Assembly (NCBI GenBank): GCA_026874595.1
Contig: CM049309.1
Span: 2,890,076-2,954,075 of the forward strand
DNA length: 64,000 nt
From: Sipunculus nudus
Taxonomy: Eukaryota; Annelida; Sipuncula; Golfingiida; Sipunculidae
Direction of reading: 5' to 3'
This document shows positions 32,214 through 44,123 of the stretch, piece by piece. Under the pieces are notes generated by a model. That model was not told the DNA's origin and searched no databases. It worked only from the letters and a program-made list of their open reading frames with translations. How positions within the stretch are numbered: the stretch's first letter is position 1; each line of letters starts with the position of its first letter. The position numbers and the translations under genes were made by a program.

Positions 32214-35200
32214 AAACAAAGCAGTTAAGTTTTAAATCACAAAATGGTCAAAGTTCTATCCCAGTTTGGAATCTGCATGGTTATTATCCTTAAGCTGAAA
32301 CATACTATACTGCAAGTTATTGAGTAAATTGTGATGATTAAATCACATAGGCTAATTAATACCAAAATTATGCCCTGTTTTTCCTTTAATGTTTAGCTCC
32401 TTAGCATGTCTTGGTGACTTAACAAACTACTGTTATATGAGAAGTAGGCATATTTGCCAATAGCTGATTAGAGGGACACACCAAACTCATTGAGCTGTCT
32501 GAGAACAAGTGAGATTTCCACCCTGCCCTAACCCCTAGGGCAGTCTATTTATCTCAGGGCTGTTAATTGGTTAGTCCACATATCCTAAAAGAGTGGTGGT
32601 AGGTATCGCTCTGATGTCTTGCACCTTTAATGGATCAGCAACAAAATTTACTGAAGAATTCCCTGGTCAATGTTCAACCCCTCCACAAGGCATTATGGGA
32701 TTAAGTTCAGGAGTGTGAACTGATCTACATGGAATTTGATCAATACATGAAAATTATTTTTTTTAGGATTTAAATTTAGTCACAATGTGACTGAATTTCT
32801 TTAAAAGCTTAAAAGATATGTTTCAGTTGTTAAATTTTATGACTGATGCAACTGATGCTGGTGAAATCTTTTAAATTTAATAAATTGAATATTTCACTAC
32901 TGTAACAAAATGTGGACTGCAGACTGTGCAAAAAGATATTGAAGTTATGTTAAAGTGGCCTATTCTGATTTTTTATGTCCATTAAATAAAGATAATCCCT
33001 AAAACTGGGTATGTGAATAGTTTGTAGATAAAGGAGCTTATATTTATTATACATCCATCACAGAGGGACAAAAAGAACATTTCTTAGGAGGAATTTCCTG
33101 CATTTTATCAATATATACACAGAGCAAATTATTCATTAAAAAAACTCTACAAGTAAGGCAGGTGAATAGCTGCCTTTAAGTTAGGTTAAAGATTAAAATT
33201 CTGAACTGGAATAAATTTATCTTAAATACTCTCAAATGTTATTGTTACAGATAACTTGGTTGGAAATAAATCAGTCATTCTAAAATCTTAAGATAATTTT
33301 GTACAAATTAAGCAGCTCAAATAACAATGTCAGAATTATAACAAAAGAGCATCTTTTTTCTATCAGAATCATTTGCAAAATATTTATTTTATCTTTTAAT
33401 GAATAACCCAATTCTGGCAAATTTCTGCATCATATTGGAAAACTGGTTTAATTGATGCAGTTTAGTCTGGAATCAATGAATGATTAATTAACAGGAATCA
33501 CCTATTGCCTTGCCATCTTGCAGTTCCATCCTGAACAGTTCTTAAGATCTAATCCATCCAATCACCTTCAAACATTGTGACAGAGCTAAAATGCTGGGCA
33601 ATTAGGGCAAATCTCAAATTGATTAAACCACTTGTTTGCTGGGTCAAATCTCTCACACGACGAGCATTTCTAAATCACAAAAAACACAGATTTGAAATGT
33701 CTGAAATTAGGAAATGTGTACAAGGTGACACCATGGGTGATGCAACAAATCATCAATTAGCACATTATTTTTCAGGACAACCTTTAAAGTCATTGTTGTG
33801 TATTAATTTAGGATCTTCACTTTGCATTTTAAGAGAAAGAAAGGTCATAATCAAACTGAAACTGTCCACACAAACTTAACACCCAGTTAGCCTTGAGGCT
33901 GCTTGAATATAAGAAGTTCTAAACCACACTGGCCTTGAGAGAATGAGTATTAGGCAGCTGCATGTTTATCTGTCATCAAAAGCTCAGCAAACCAAACGGC
34001 TGAGTACAGGTAATATCCAATGAGAACCTTGTGACACAAAGCCTTTCAGACAACTTCTTATCACTAATGCCAAACCATAATACAGACCAACAAACAGGCT
34101 TATTGCTTCTCTTTTGTTCTTGTGCATGAAAGTCTAATTAAAAGGTTCTTAATTCTTTGATTACAAGTTCCTTTTGATCCAAAAACCTTTTATGATCTGG
34201 CTTACAGAGGACAACTAAAGTAAAGGTACATTCTCCAACTGTCTCTCAACATTTCAGTTAAAGGGATGTTTGTATTTAACAAAATTAAGAGACACTCATT
34301 GCCTCATAATGTTCCTACTGGCCCTAGTGACTATGAATTAAAAGTTCACAGCTTTGAAAGGAAACCTGCTATCAGCTTTGATGGCAGACAAAGGGAAATG
34401 TGCGTCCTTATTTCGTCGGGTACTAAAATCTACTAAAACTATCTCTTATCGTGAGTTTTACAGCTGAATAAGAAAAAAGATTAGATAATCTTTGCAAATA
34501 CCTTTTTTCCAGATATATGGTAGCAAATATTACTGAAGATGTGAGAAATGAGACAACTGAGTGAAAAGCCATGCCTCATTGGCTGAGGCTGTGTTATACT
34601 CAATGCTGAAATTTGCTGAAGACATGTTGAAACTAAATGCCATGAATGCCAAGTCAATGTCATCAAATGCTAAAGTTTAGTTCTGTCATAACTTGAAATG
34701 ACCTTCACACAAAGTTGGAACCATAAACTTAATACCTCTGACCAATGGCCTCAAAAACTTTGAATAAAATATTAAGTGATGGTTCCCTATCCATGGCTAG
34801 TATCTGTGGCTCCCAGGTAATTGGAAAAAACTGGGGCTGAAGGTCACAGTATTGTCCTTTATCAGAGATTTCATGGGTAAATGTGAAATCTCATCAAAAT
34901 CTCAAAGATTTATGCTAATGTCTTAATTAACCTGGGGACAAGACAAAGAACCAGCCAATAAACTCAAACACCAAACATCATTCCTATCTTCATCCTATTT
35001 CAATAACCAGCAAAACCTTCTGGTGACAGACCTAATAATTAAAAAGATTTAAATAAAATACTTGGAGATGTAGACCAACATCATATTCTTTATATTAGCA
35101 GAAATAGTCAGCAGTCAAAACATTTTCAATACAAGTTAGTTCCGTAGAGATCTGATGACTAACTGTCATAAGTGTACCAGTGATCCAGCAAGATTATAAC

Positions 35201-35317
35201 CTATCAGGTTAAATATAAAATAACTCACAAACAAAATGAATAGGAAATTAATACCCATGACTCTGTGACATGTGTCAGTGACCCAGAAAATGGAAGGCTT
35301 CTTGAATTACATCTAAA
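32214..35317. other. No gene seen
   Basis: 3.1 kb of AT-rich, mostly non-repeated sequence. A 100-codon frame at 33577-33879 starts with GTG and has no recognisable domain, so I leave it uncalled. Confidence 0.4.
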
Positions 35318-36999
35318 CATAAAACAAGGGACCCATGGGTCACATCGCTCAGCTGAATTTTGGAAAATATTAGTAACTGCAAAATATTTTTATTTCCTTT
35401 GGTTTTTCATGTATATTATCATTAGAAAAGCTATGAGAAAATGGCCCTACTAAAATGAAACTCTGTAAATTATAGAATAATGGACATGAGCTGAACCATT
35501 TAGTGATGCACCAAGGGAACAAATAGGCCTAAGGTAAGTGTTATATAAAAGTAACATTTCATAAACAAATAATGTGTGAAGGTAATTAAGTTTTCAAAAG
35601 TTAAATATATGGCCATATGGGTTAAAAATTAACCAACAAAGTTTGACCAATATTCCTAATTTTAATACTAAGTTAACAGTGTTATTCACACCTAGGCCCT
35701 GCCAACTTTAAGAGATATGAATGAAATGCTACAAAGTATTTATATCTTCTTAAATCTTGTCAGTTAGCACTTACATTAGATCCTAATATTTTATCACATT
35801 TGAATATTAGGATTAAATTCCTGAATTTTTTTCTTTAAAAACAATCAAAATTGTCCAAGTCTCATCAAAAAGAATTTATTTAACATTAAAATTATAAGAT
35901 TCATCTTGTTTATTAGTCCTGTGTATTGAAGGGGTGGGTGGGGGGAGGGGTCTCCGTTGTTACTGCTTGTTGCTGAAAAAAAATGTTAATTTTAAGATTC
36001 ATCTAGTTTATAGTACAGGTCTGTCAACAGAATGGGGGTTGGGGGGGGGGGGGGTTGCCAGAGAAAAAGTCTCCCTGTGGTATGGTATTAACTGCAGACA
36101 GCCTGATCAAGCTCAACTCAGTGGAGAGAACTGAATGACCTACAGTCACCAAACTGGACTGCTTGACAATGTAAGGGAATACAGCAAGAGCCTCCAAAAA
36201 AAATTCAATTTCTAGCCTAATTTTGCAGCTTTTATTTTCAAATTTAAGATTTTAACAGATTAAATCCTTATGTGCACATGCTGTGAAAATTAAATCCACA
36301 GTACTTACAAGATATGACATATGTGACAAACATTGGTATAAAATTTGGTCATTATATCTCTAGCCGTTTCTGAGATTTTAATTTTAGTGTGCTTTTTTGG
36401 ACAGATGACTAAGTTCAACCTCCTGTAACTCGGCCAAAAATCTCCGAACTGGAACCATTCGAACAAACTTGAGAGAGATTGTTCCAGGGATCATTTCTGT
36501 GAAATATTGGACAATTTGGCTGGACAGTTTCAGAGAAGAAGATTTTTAAAGGTTTTTAAGCTTTTTCCCTATAAAATCTAAGAAAAATGCAGTTAGCCAA
36601 AAAATAAGCAAAATCCTATGGAGTTTTTTAGATGACTAAGTTTTTGCATAAAATTTGGTGATGCTAACTCTTGCTGTTTTCAAGATAGTATGGGTTAACG
36701 TACAGACGACATACGCCGGACGGACGCCGGACGACGCCACACCATCGCATAAGCTCACAGGTTCGCTAAAAATTGAGGTTTTTCCTTAATATCTCGAAGG
36801 AACGAAGTCCTATTGTCGAAGTCCTATAAGAGATTTTTGGGACATCTAACTGTATGCCGAATTTCAGATTCGTAGGTCCAATGGTGTCGAAACGTGCCAG
36901 TCTTACAGATGGACATCCGGACGGACAGACGGCAAGACGGACGGACGATGGACAATGGACCACGACTATAGCTCTGATGACTTATGGTCAGCTGAGCTA
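35318..36999 (+). mobile_element. Chimeric H1 element containing an H2 3' fragment
   Basis: H1 5' end at about 35324-35355 (AACAAGGGACCCATGGGTCA, then GCTCAGCTGA). A G-rich tract with 14 Gs lies within 36030-36054. A type-b piece covers about 36186-36310. An H2 3' portion covers about 36311-36773, with an ACGG tract and the end CTCACAGGTTCGCTAAAAA. This is joined directly to the last 226 bp of an H1 type-b unit (36774-36999, paralogous to 271-481), ending GGTCAGCTGAGCTAAAA. Confidence 0.55.
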
Positions 37000-37833
37000 A
37001 AACCTACAAGTGGACTGGACTTAATGTGGTATCACTTATAATTTACAGCATTCAGCTATTCATCTCTAATTCATTTAAATTTCTCTTTAATTTTGATGGG
37101 GCCTAATATTTAAATACTGCCTTAAAACATATCTTTATTTCAGCTAAAGAAGCTCAAAAGACAGAGGTATCAGGTTCCCTCAAATAAACTGCTTGCATGT
37201 CACCATCCCATTACTTTACTTTTTTTTTTAGTTACAGAAACAGAATAACATGTTATTATGCTCAGTGGTACTTATCATTTCCCAAGAAATTATGGTTTAT
37301 GTTATCCTAGCTCAAATTAACTCTCCACTTTGGTAAACATTAATGATTATCAAGTCTGTCAGATCATTAAACAACTCAGTCTTAAGTAACCCTTAAAAAC
37401 CAGACCCATTATATTGTATTTTGTCTGTGCTGTGTCTCGCTGCTCGTTGGTATCATGCAGATCAGACAATAGAGTTTCATTGTTCCTGGCCTTAATATTG
37501 GCTATTTTTCTGGGTTTCTTTGTTTCTTAATAGATCTATGCATATCCTATAAGAATTGACTTAGTGGTTGGAACAGTGCTGACTGAACAGTTTTGACGCC
37601 CCAAGGGGAAGTAAAATATCTATATTTTAGCACCAAAGCATGACACCTGAAAAAGCTGTCTAATTTCTTTGTTGGAGGTCCCATACTGATTTATAAAGAA
37701 AGTATTCACAGCAAAAACAAAATTAAAGGCTTAGCTTTAACACTTTTGCTGGCTTCTTATTTGTTACTGACTGTTTAAGATTTGTGATATTCAAAAAAGG
37801 TTAAATTGCCAATAAAAAGAGAAAACTTCAGGT
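37000..37833. other. No gene seen
   Basis: AT-rich interval before the minisatellite, with no supported feature. Confidence 0.4.
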
Positions 37834-38372
37834 GTGAGATAACAGTCAATGACAACACTAGTAATCTCATCTTGTTAAATGTTGAGAAAAGTTCCTAATC
37901 TGTGACAGATGTGAGATAACAGTCAATGACAACACTAGTAATCTCATCTGGTTAAATGTTGAGAAAAGTTCCTAATCTGTGACAGATGTGAGATAACAGT
38001 CAATGACAACACTAGTAATCTCATCTTGTTAAATGTTGAGAAAAGTTCCTAATCTGTGACAGATGTGAGATAACAGTCAATGACAACACTAGTAATCTCA
38101 TCTTGTTAAATGTTGAGAAAAGTTCCTAATCTGTGACAGATGTGAGATAACAGTCAATGACAACACTAGTAATCTCATCTTGTTAGATGATGAGAAAAGT
38201 TCCTAATCTGTGACAGAGGTGAGATAACAGTCAATGACAACACTAGTAATCTCATCTTGTTAAATGTTGAGAAAAGTTCCTAATCTGTGACAGAGGTGAG
38301 ATAACAGTCAATGACAACACTAGTAATCTCATCTTGTTAAATGTTGAGAAAAGTTCCTAATCTGTGACAGAG
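37834..38372. repeat. 77-bp minisatellite, 7 copies
   Basis: Units start with GTGAGATAACAG at 37834, 37911, 37988, 38065, 38142, 38219 and 38296, exactly 77 bp apart, and differ by only a few substitutions. Each unit contains TGAGAT...ATCTCA, a 6-bp inverted repeat separated by about 23 nt. 77 is not a multiple of 3 and no frame runs through the array. Confidence 0.95.
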
Positions 38373-38449
38373 GTATGAGCTTGTTAAGTAAACACAGCAG
38401 TGTTGACAAACAGAATACCCGTGCATGTAACCTAAGGTGGGAGGTTGCG

Positions 38450-39415
38450 TATGTGCATTAAACTTAAAATGCATCTCTAATCTTGGTGAAGAGGGTGGAC
38501 CAGTGACTTTGACCTTTGACCTCATGACCCCCAAAGCAAAAGAGTCAATAAGTCAATTTTGAAATCCATATGGTAATCAAAACTGGAGTTATCATCTGAA
38601 ATGAATTGGTGGACAAATTGCCCCTGTGACTTTGACCTTGTAACCCTAAATTAATACAGCAGGGGCGGATCCAGGATTTAGGAAAAGGGGGGTCCAACCC
38701 AGGAGGACTAATGAAAACCCTAAAAAAAAAAGGTTCCCATTTCTGGAAAAGGGGGGGTCCAGGCAGGAAATTTTGTCTGAAGCCCTTAAAAAACGTTGTT
38801 TCTGATGAAAAAGGGGGGATCCCGACCCCCTGGACCCCCTCCCCCCTGGATCCGCTTCTGTACAGTTCATCTTCAACTAGTAGAAGAGCAATATGTGGAA
38901 AATGGAAGTCTGGGATGAAAAGTCAGGCTTGCAATGCAAGCACAATCTTTTTAAAGAAGTGGGTCCTTTGACCTTATGACCCACTGAATCTACTTGGTTT
39001 GGCCATATAAAAGTAAAGATTGAAATCCATATGTCAATTCAAACAGGAGTAACCATCCTGAAACCATGTGGTCAACAGATGTCCCATTGACCTCAATTGA
39101 TCTTTGATTTTTTACCCCAAATCATGAGGTTTCTTCTCCTATTGTTAGGTGAGCAAAATGAAGAAGATAGATGGATAAGGATGAGAAGTTTGGCTTAAAA
39201 TGTGTCCACAATCTTTTTAAAGAAGTGGATCCTGTGACTTTGACCTTTGACCTAATGACCCTAAAATCAACAGGGTTCTTGCTTTAATAATGGGCCATAT
39301 ATGGCAATGTTTGAAAAACCTATGTCAATCTAAACTGGAGTTATCATCCAGAAATAAATTTGTGGACAGACAGATGGACATTACTATAGGTCACCTGCTC
39401 TTTCAAGCGGGGACC
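38450..39415 (+). repeat. DR1-bearing dispersed repeat, interrupted by a small TIR element
   Basis: Paralogous to the units at 30560-31760 ('ggcttaaaatgcatc', 'aaactggagttatcatc'). Perfect TGACCTTTGACCT lies at 38510-38522 and 39241-39253. The right end has GACAGACAGATGGAC, then 'ggtcacctgctctttcaag'. A 201-bp TIR element sits at 38660-38860. Confidence 0.7.
38660..38860. mobile_element. 201-bp MITE-like element, 16-bp TIRs, TACAG target duplication
   Basis: The left end is CAGGGGCGGATCCAGG and the right end, inverted, is CAGAAGCGGATCCAGG (two mismatches). TACAG flanks both sides (38655-38659 and 38861-38865). The inside is G-rich on the left and C-rich on the right ('ggggggtccaa', 'ccccctggaccccct'), so the inverted similarity extends inward. 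There is no frame. GGGGCGGATCCAGG ends are common among animal MITEs. A 5-bp duplication does not settle the superfamily. Confidence 0.8.
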
Positions 39416-42370
39416 TAATTAAAATAAACGTACCTGACAATGTATCATGGTTTTAATTAGTCAAACTGAGTACTACTGAGGTTTGGATGAAAACCAGTGG
39501 AGCTAAAATTCTATTGTTGATGTTGCATCAAAGAGTGACCCTCAAACTGACCAGGATAACTGGTCAATTGAATAAAAGCATCGGGAATTATAGATATTTA
39601 GCGATGCTCTCATCAGGTAAGTTGTAACTTCAAAGAATATTAGTCTGACCTACACAAGGTCTCAGCAAACTGATTACTCATGTGGGAGATGAGATAACCC
39701 AACATACGAACCATCGATATGTCAATCACACAGTTAACGATTATCACTACCAGTCATTGGCTGCTGATTGGCTGTATTCCCCACTTTAAGTGACCACAAG
39801 GGACATTTTCATCTAACTGAAATACAGAATAAGGATGTGACCACAATACAGGATGACACTAACTGGCATGTATTTTATATGAGCAATATCTGGCACTATG
39901 ACTAAAAGCAAAATTATACAGACAAACTGTATAAGCAGCACGTCATAAGCAAGCATTGTACTGAATTTATGTATACATATATGTTTGATATGATTTTACA
40001 GAAACATAAGAAGGTGTATTATCTTGATCAGGTGTTCCATCAATGCCATAAAATTAATAACACTCCATATATCACTCCACAAGATCTGCTACAGTGCTCA
40101 CCAAGGCATGATACAAGATATCATCATTTGACAAAGTGATGGGCTCATCATAATTGAAAAAGACAGAAACTGCTGAAATTAAACATCTTTACTGCCCATC
40201 TCTCAGAGATATCACATGAAAGGTATCAATACTTGTGTTTTTATGAAGATTTTACCAAAAGGTACCTGCAGATCAATGAACCTCCTTATATCAGATGAGT
40301 TTAACCGAGTTGATAAGAGGAGAAAATAATTAAAAACATTAAAGTAATTAATTACTTAAAATAACATATTTGTTCAGTTGCATGCATAATGTAGCACCTG
40401 GTGATATGCAAAGAGCTGTTGAAAGAAAACTTGTCATGACCTATCTGCAAACAAAATTAGAAGTGTGAAGCTCCAGCTGGTTTGAATTTTTTTCTGCTGA
40501 ATCAGCTAAATTAATAGACCAAACTGCAATATGACTTCTACAGTTTCTAAGATTCAAAAACATTTCCAAAAATGCTCGAAATCAAGAGTATCCCTAAATG
40601 ACTAAATTGTACAGCTAAAACAGTTTGAAGTATTGATAATCAAAACTCTGTTGAAAAGGGTATTATTGGCAGAGAACATAGAACCCCCTAATCTGCTAAA
40701 GGTTTACACATGAAATTTCTTAAAATTTGTTGGGGATGGAGACATCTGATGTTTATGCTCATCCCTGTATTTTTCCTTACCTTACTATTTTTTTATGCAT
40801 TGTAAGAAATTCTAGCTCTAAAATATACCAACCTCTGCTGTCTTAAAGCTACATGTCTGTGTAGGCAGACAGCTAGACAGTCAATGTTCCTACTCAAAAT
40901 GTCAGCTGAGATAATTAAAAAGAAACCCTCAGCATTCATTCTTTTTATCAGTTGAAATCTACACCAGGCAGATTAAGTTTGATTGTACATTTTCACTTAC
41001 ACATTACAATCAAAGCAGATGTTTCACATTAATATAACCTAGCTGCTCCATAGGGATAAACCCCTGATCAATAAAACGGCATGCTTTAGGATTGTAAGTA
41101 TTGATAATACCAGAGGACTTTAATCAACACTGGTTATTGGCAGAGTCAAAGCAAACTATGTTAATATTAAAGTTCCAAATGTACCTCAGACTTAAACATG
41201 TGAAATCCCACTATTTTCTACAATATTTTAGAGACATCTCATGCGAGAAACAACTGTAAGTTCCTGTTTCAACAAATCTTAGAATATTATAAGGTAGGAT
41301 ATCACAGGAAATCCGAGGGTTTTAGGCATGTTCAAAAACTGAACATGCATTATGTTGACACATTATAGCATACTGTAGGAAATGAAACCACAGCATATCT
41401 GGAGTATTCACAAAAAGTCATAAAAAGCTTCAGACAATCAACCATACCTACTTTCATAAAGAAGCACACTTTTATTCAGACAAATGTTAAGGCAGTGAAT
41501 CTTGTTTTGTGTGGGTTTACCTATGTACCCCATGACACTACAGATGTCCTGTGACTGTTTAAGATTATTATAATAAATTGTAGGAATTCAGAATATACTG
41601 AAGCATTGAAAATTGTACCAAAAAAATGTACTTTGCCTGGCCTGTTTTACTAAGTGACCAGTGAGTCATAATCATAAAAAACAAAGCAAAATTGATGAAC
41701 CTGACTAAATAGTTCCTTCAAGCATTAAAAAAAAAGATTCATTCTAAATCTGAGCTTCAATTGCCATTTTTTTTATAAAAGACATATCAGAATAAGAAAA
41801 GTTAATATGTCAATAGAAACATAAAACCTTTGTGAGATGTATTTAAATCTGGTTTACTTTTGGTTCAAGCAAATATGGGAACCAGTAGTATCAAATTACA
41901 AATATTTTCACACTTACTACAACTTAAACATGTAATACCATTTCTCTTAGCCAAATTATATATTACCTTCACCATTTTATTTTTATATTATTCTGACATA
42001 TTTTACTTTGCTGAAGCCATTTATTAATTTTTTAAAATTTTAATGTTATATACACATGGTTGTACTTAGATGTGCGAAATTTTCATTTATTTTCAAATGT
42101 AAAACTGCCACTGAGTTGTCACTCTTTCAGTGGCTTCAAATATTTGAATGAAGTGTTCCATGTAAATGCTCCTGTTTATATAAAAAATAATCTAATTAAT
42201 TTGATGTCCTGTTGATCAAAAATCACTCTCACCTGTGCCAATGCCCCTCAGTAACAAACCAGATTATTTAATCAACAAAACTTTAAATGCCAATTCCATT
42301 GAATAACATTAACCCTTCCAAGTGTCCCAACATAACTGGATTTTAATACGTCAATTTTATAAGATAATTG
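39416..42370. other. No gene seen
   Basis: About 3 kb of AT-rich, mostly non-repeated sequence with stop codons in all frames at short intervals. Confidence 0.4.
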
Positions 42371-43875
42371 TAACAAGTGGCCCATGGGCCATGATGCAAA
42401 GAATGTATTTTAAGATGTATTTGAAATATTATTAACATCAAATTATTAATTATTCTGAGGGGTACTTCTGAGCCCCATAGCTAACAATATGGGTAACAAA
42501 GACCTAATTTCAGGTTTTCACAGAGATATATTCATGAACCTCCTTTGATGTCAAGTTAGGAAATTCCAGGTCCAACGGTTAGGAGTTGTGCCAAGTCAAC
42601 AGTTGACAGTTTCACTGCAGGTCTATAACCGATGGGTCGATGATGCTCAGCCGACTGACATGTTGCTAATTTGTCCTCGCACAGACAACTAATTAAGATA
42701 GGTGGCATCATTGTTCATATATATCAGCTTAAGTTCATCAACACCAATAAAAACAACCAATTTGATGACAATCTAACCAGCCCTTCATGAGGAATCTGGC
42801 AATTTGTGTGTATTTTGCATTATTTCTGCGGTGCTCAAACATACCCAATAACTCTGAGAATATAGGTCAGGTTTCTGGGAAGAACTTTTGAGGAACTCTC
42901 AGGATGTCAAGTTAGAAGATTCTGGGCCCCATGGTTATGATTTGTGCCATACTTTGGTATCAAATTTTCAATTATTCTGAGAGATGCATATAAGCCCCAT
43001 AGCTCAGAAAATATGGGTAACAGAGACCTTATTTCAGGTTTCCAAGGAGACATTTCACAGATCTCCCTGAAAGTCAAGTTTGAAGATTCTAAGAGACCAA
43101 TGTTTACAATTTGAGCCCTCTTATTGGATGACCGCATCTTTGAAGGTCTCATAAAGAGAGAAAAAAAATGTGTTTCAATTTTAAAAAAAATTTAGGTGGT
43201 ACTACCAGTTCACAAGAACTGATGTAACACTCCATGATGAATAAGCATGCAAAGAATCAGGGTGATCAATGCAAAAGTTGTTCAGATACTCGAGCTTTTG
43301 TATCAAATTTTTAGTTATTCTGGGAAGCACTTCTAAGACCCATAGCTCCGAGGCTATGGGTAACAGAGACCTAATTTCAGGTTTCCATGGAGTTTTTATG
43401 GACCTCCCAGGATGTTAAGAAAGAAGATTCCAGGTCAAATAGTAATGATTTGTGCCCTGTTAAAAGAAGACCACAACTTTGAAGGTTTTTAAAAAAATAA
43501 TGATGAAAATGCGTAAAAATTCCAAGAAGTTCCAGGTGGCACCTCCAGTCTGCAGAAACTGATGTAACACCCCATGATCAATATCCATGCAAAAAATCAT
43601 GGTTACCAATGCATTAGTTCTTTGAATACTTGAGCTTTTGTACCAAATTTTCCATTATTCTATGGAGCCCCATAGCTTGAAGAATATGGGTAACAGAGAC
43701 CTAATTTCAGGTTTTCAAGGAGATTTTTTATGGACCTCCCAGGATGTCAAGTTAGAAGATTGTAGGTCCAGTGGTTACAATTTGTGCCTGGTTAACGGAC
43801 GGTCAGACGGACGCTGGGCAAAGAGTGATCGCAGAAGCTCGGATGACTTTCAGTCAGCTGAGCTAGCTAAAATTT
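42371..43875 (+). mobile_element. H1 element with altered but perfect 5' palindrome
   Basis: Starts AACAAGTGGCCCATGGGCCA. The 14-bp palindrome is TGGCCCATGGGCCA where other copies have TGACCCATGGGTCA, so both arms changed together. A second, decayed H1 5' motif (GATGGGTCGATGATGCTCAGC) lies at about 42629-42651. Three or four internal type-a units follow, with the core 'atgggtaacagagacctaat'. The 3' end is CAGTCAGCTGAGCTAGCTAAAA, with a 4-bp AGCT duplication. Confidence 0.65.
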
Positions 43876-44013
43876 GTGGAATGGTATGATTATGTGGAAG
43901 AAAATATTTTGTGTTATTACCAATTATTTTAGAGAACTCATATTTAATCTTGATAGACATGATCAAAGACTAAAAGGAAAATTAATACCAGACCTGTAAA
44001 TATAAAACCTTAA

Positions 44014-44123
44014 TAATGAGAGGGCAACTATCCTAGGCAATAAAATCAGTGAACACCTTTGCCTGCATTAATGAGAGGGCAACTATCCTAGGCAATAAAA
44101 TCAGTGAACACCTTTGCCTGCAT
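44014..44123. repeat. Perfect 55-bp tandem duplication
   Basis: The 55-bp unit beginning TAATGAGAGGGCAACTATCC is present twice in a row (44014-44068 and 44069-44123) without a difference. Confidence 0.95.

Noticed and set aside
33577-33879. 100-codon plus-strand open frame starting with GTG
   Set aside because: No domain and no splice or start support.
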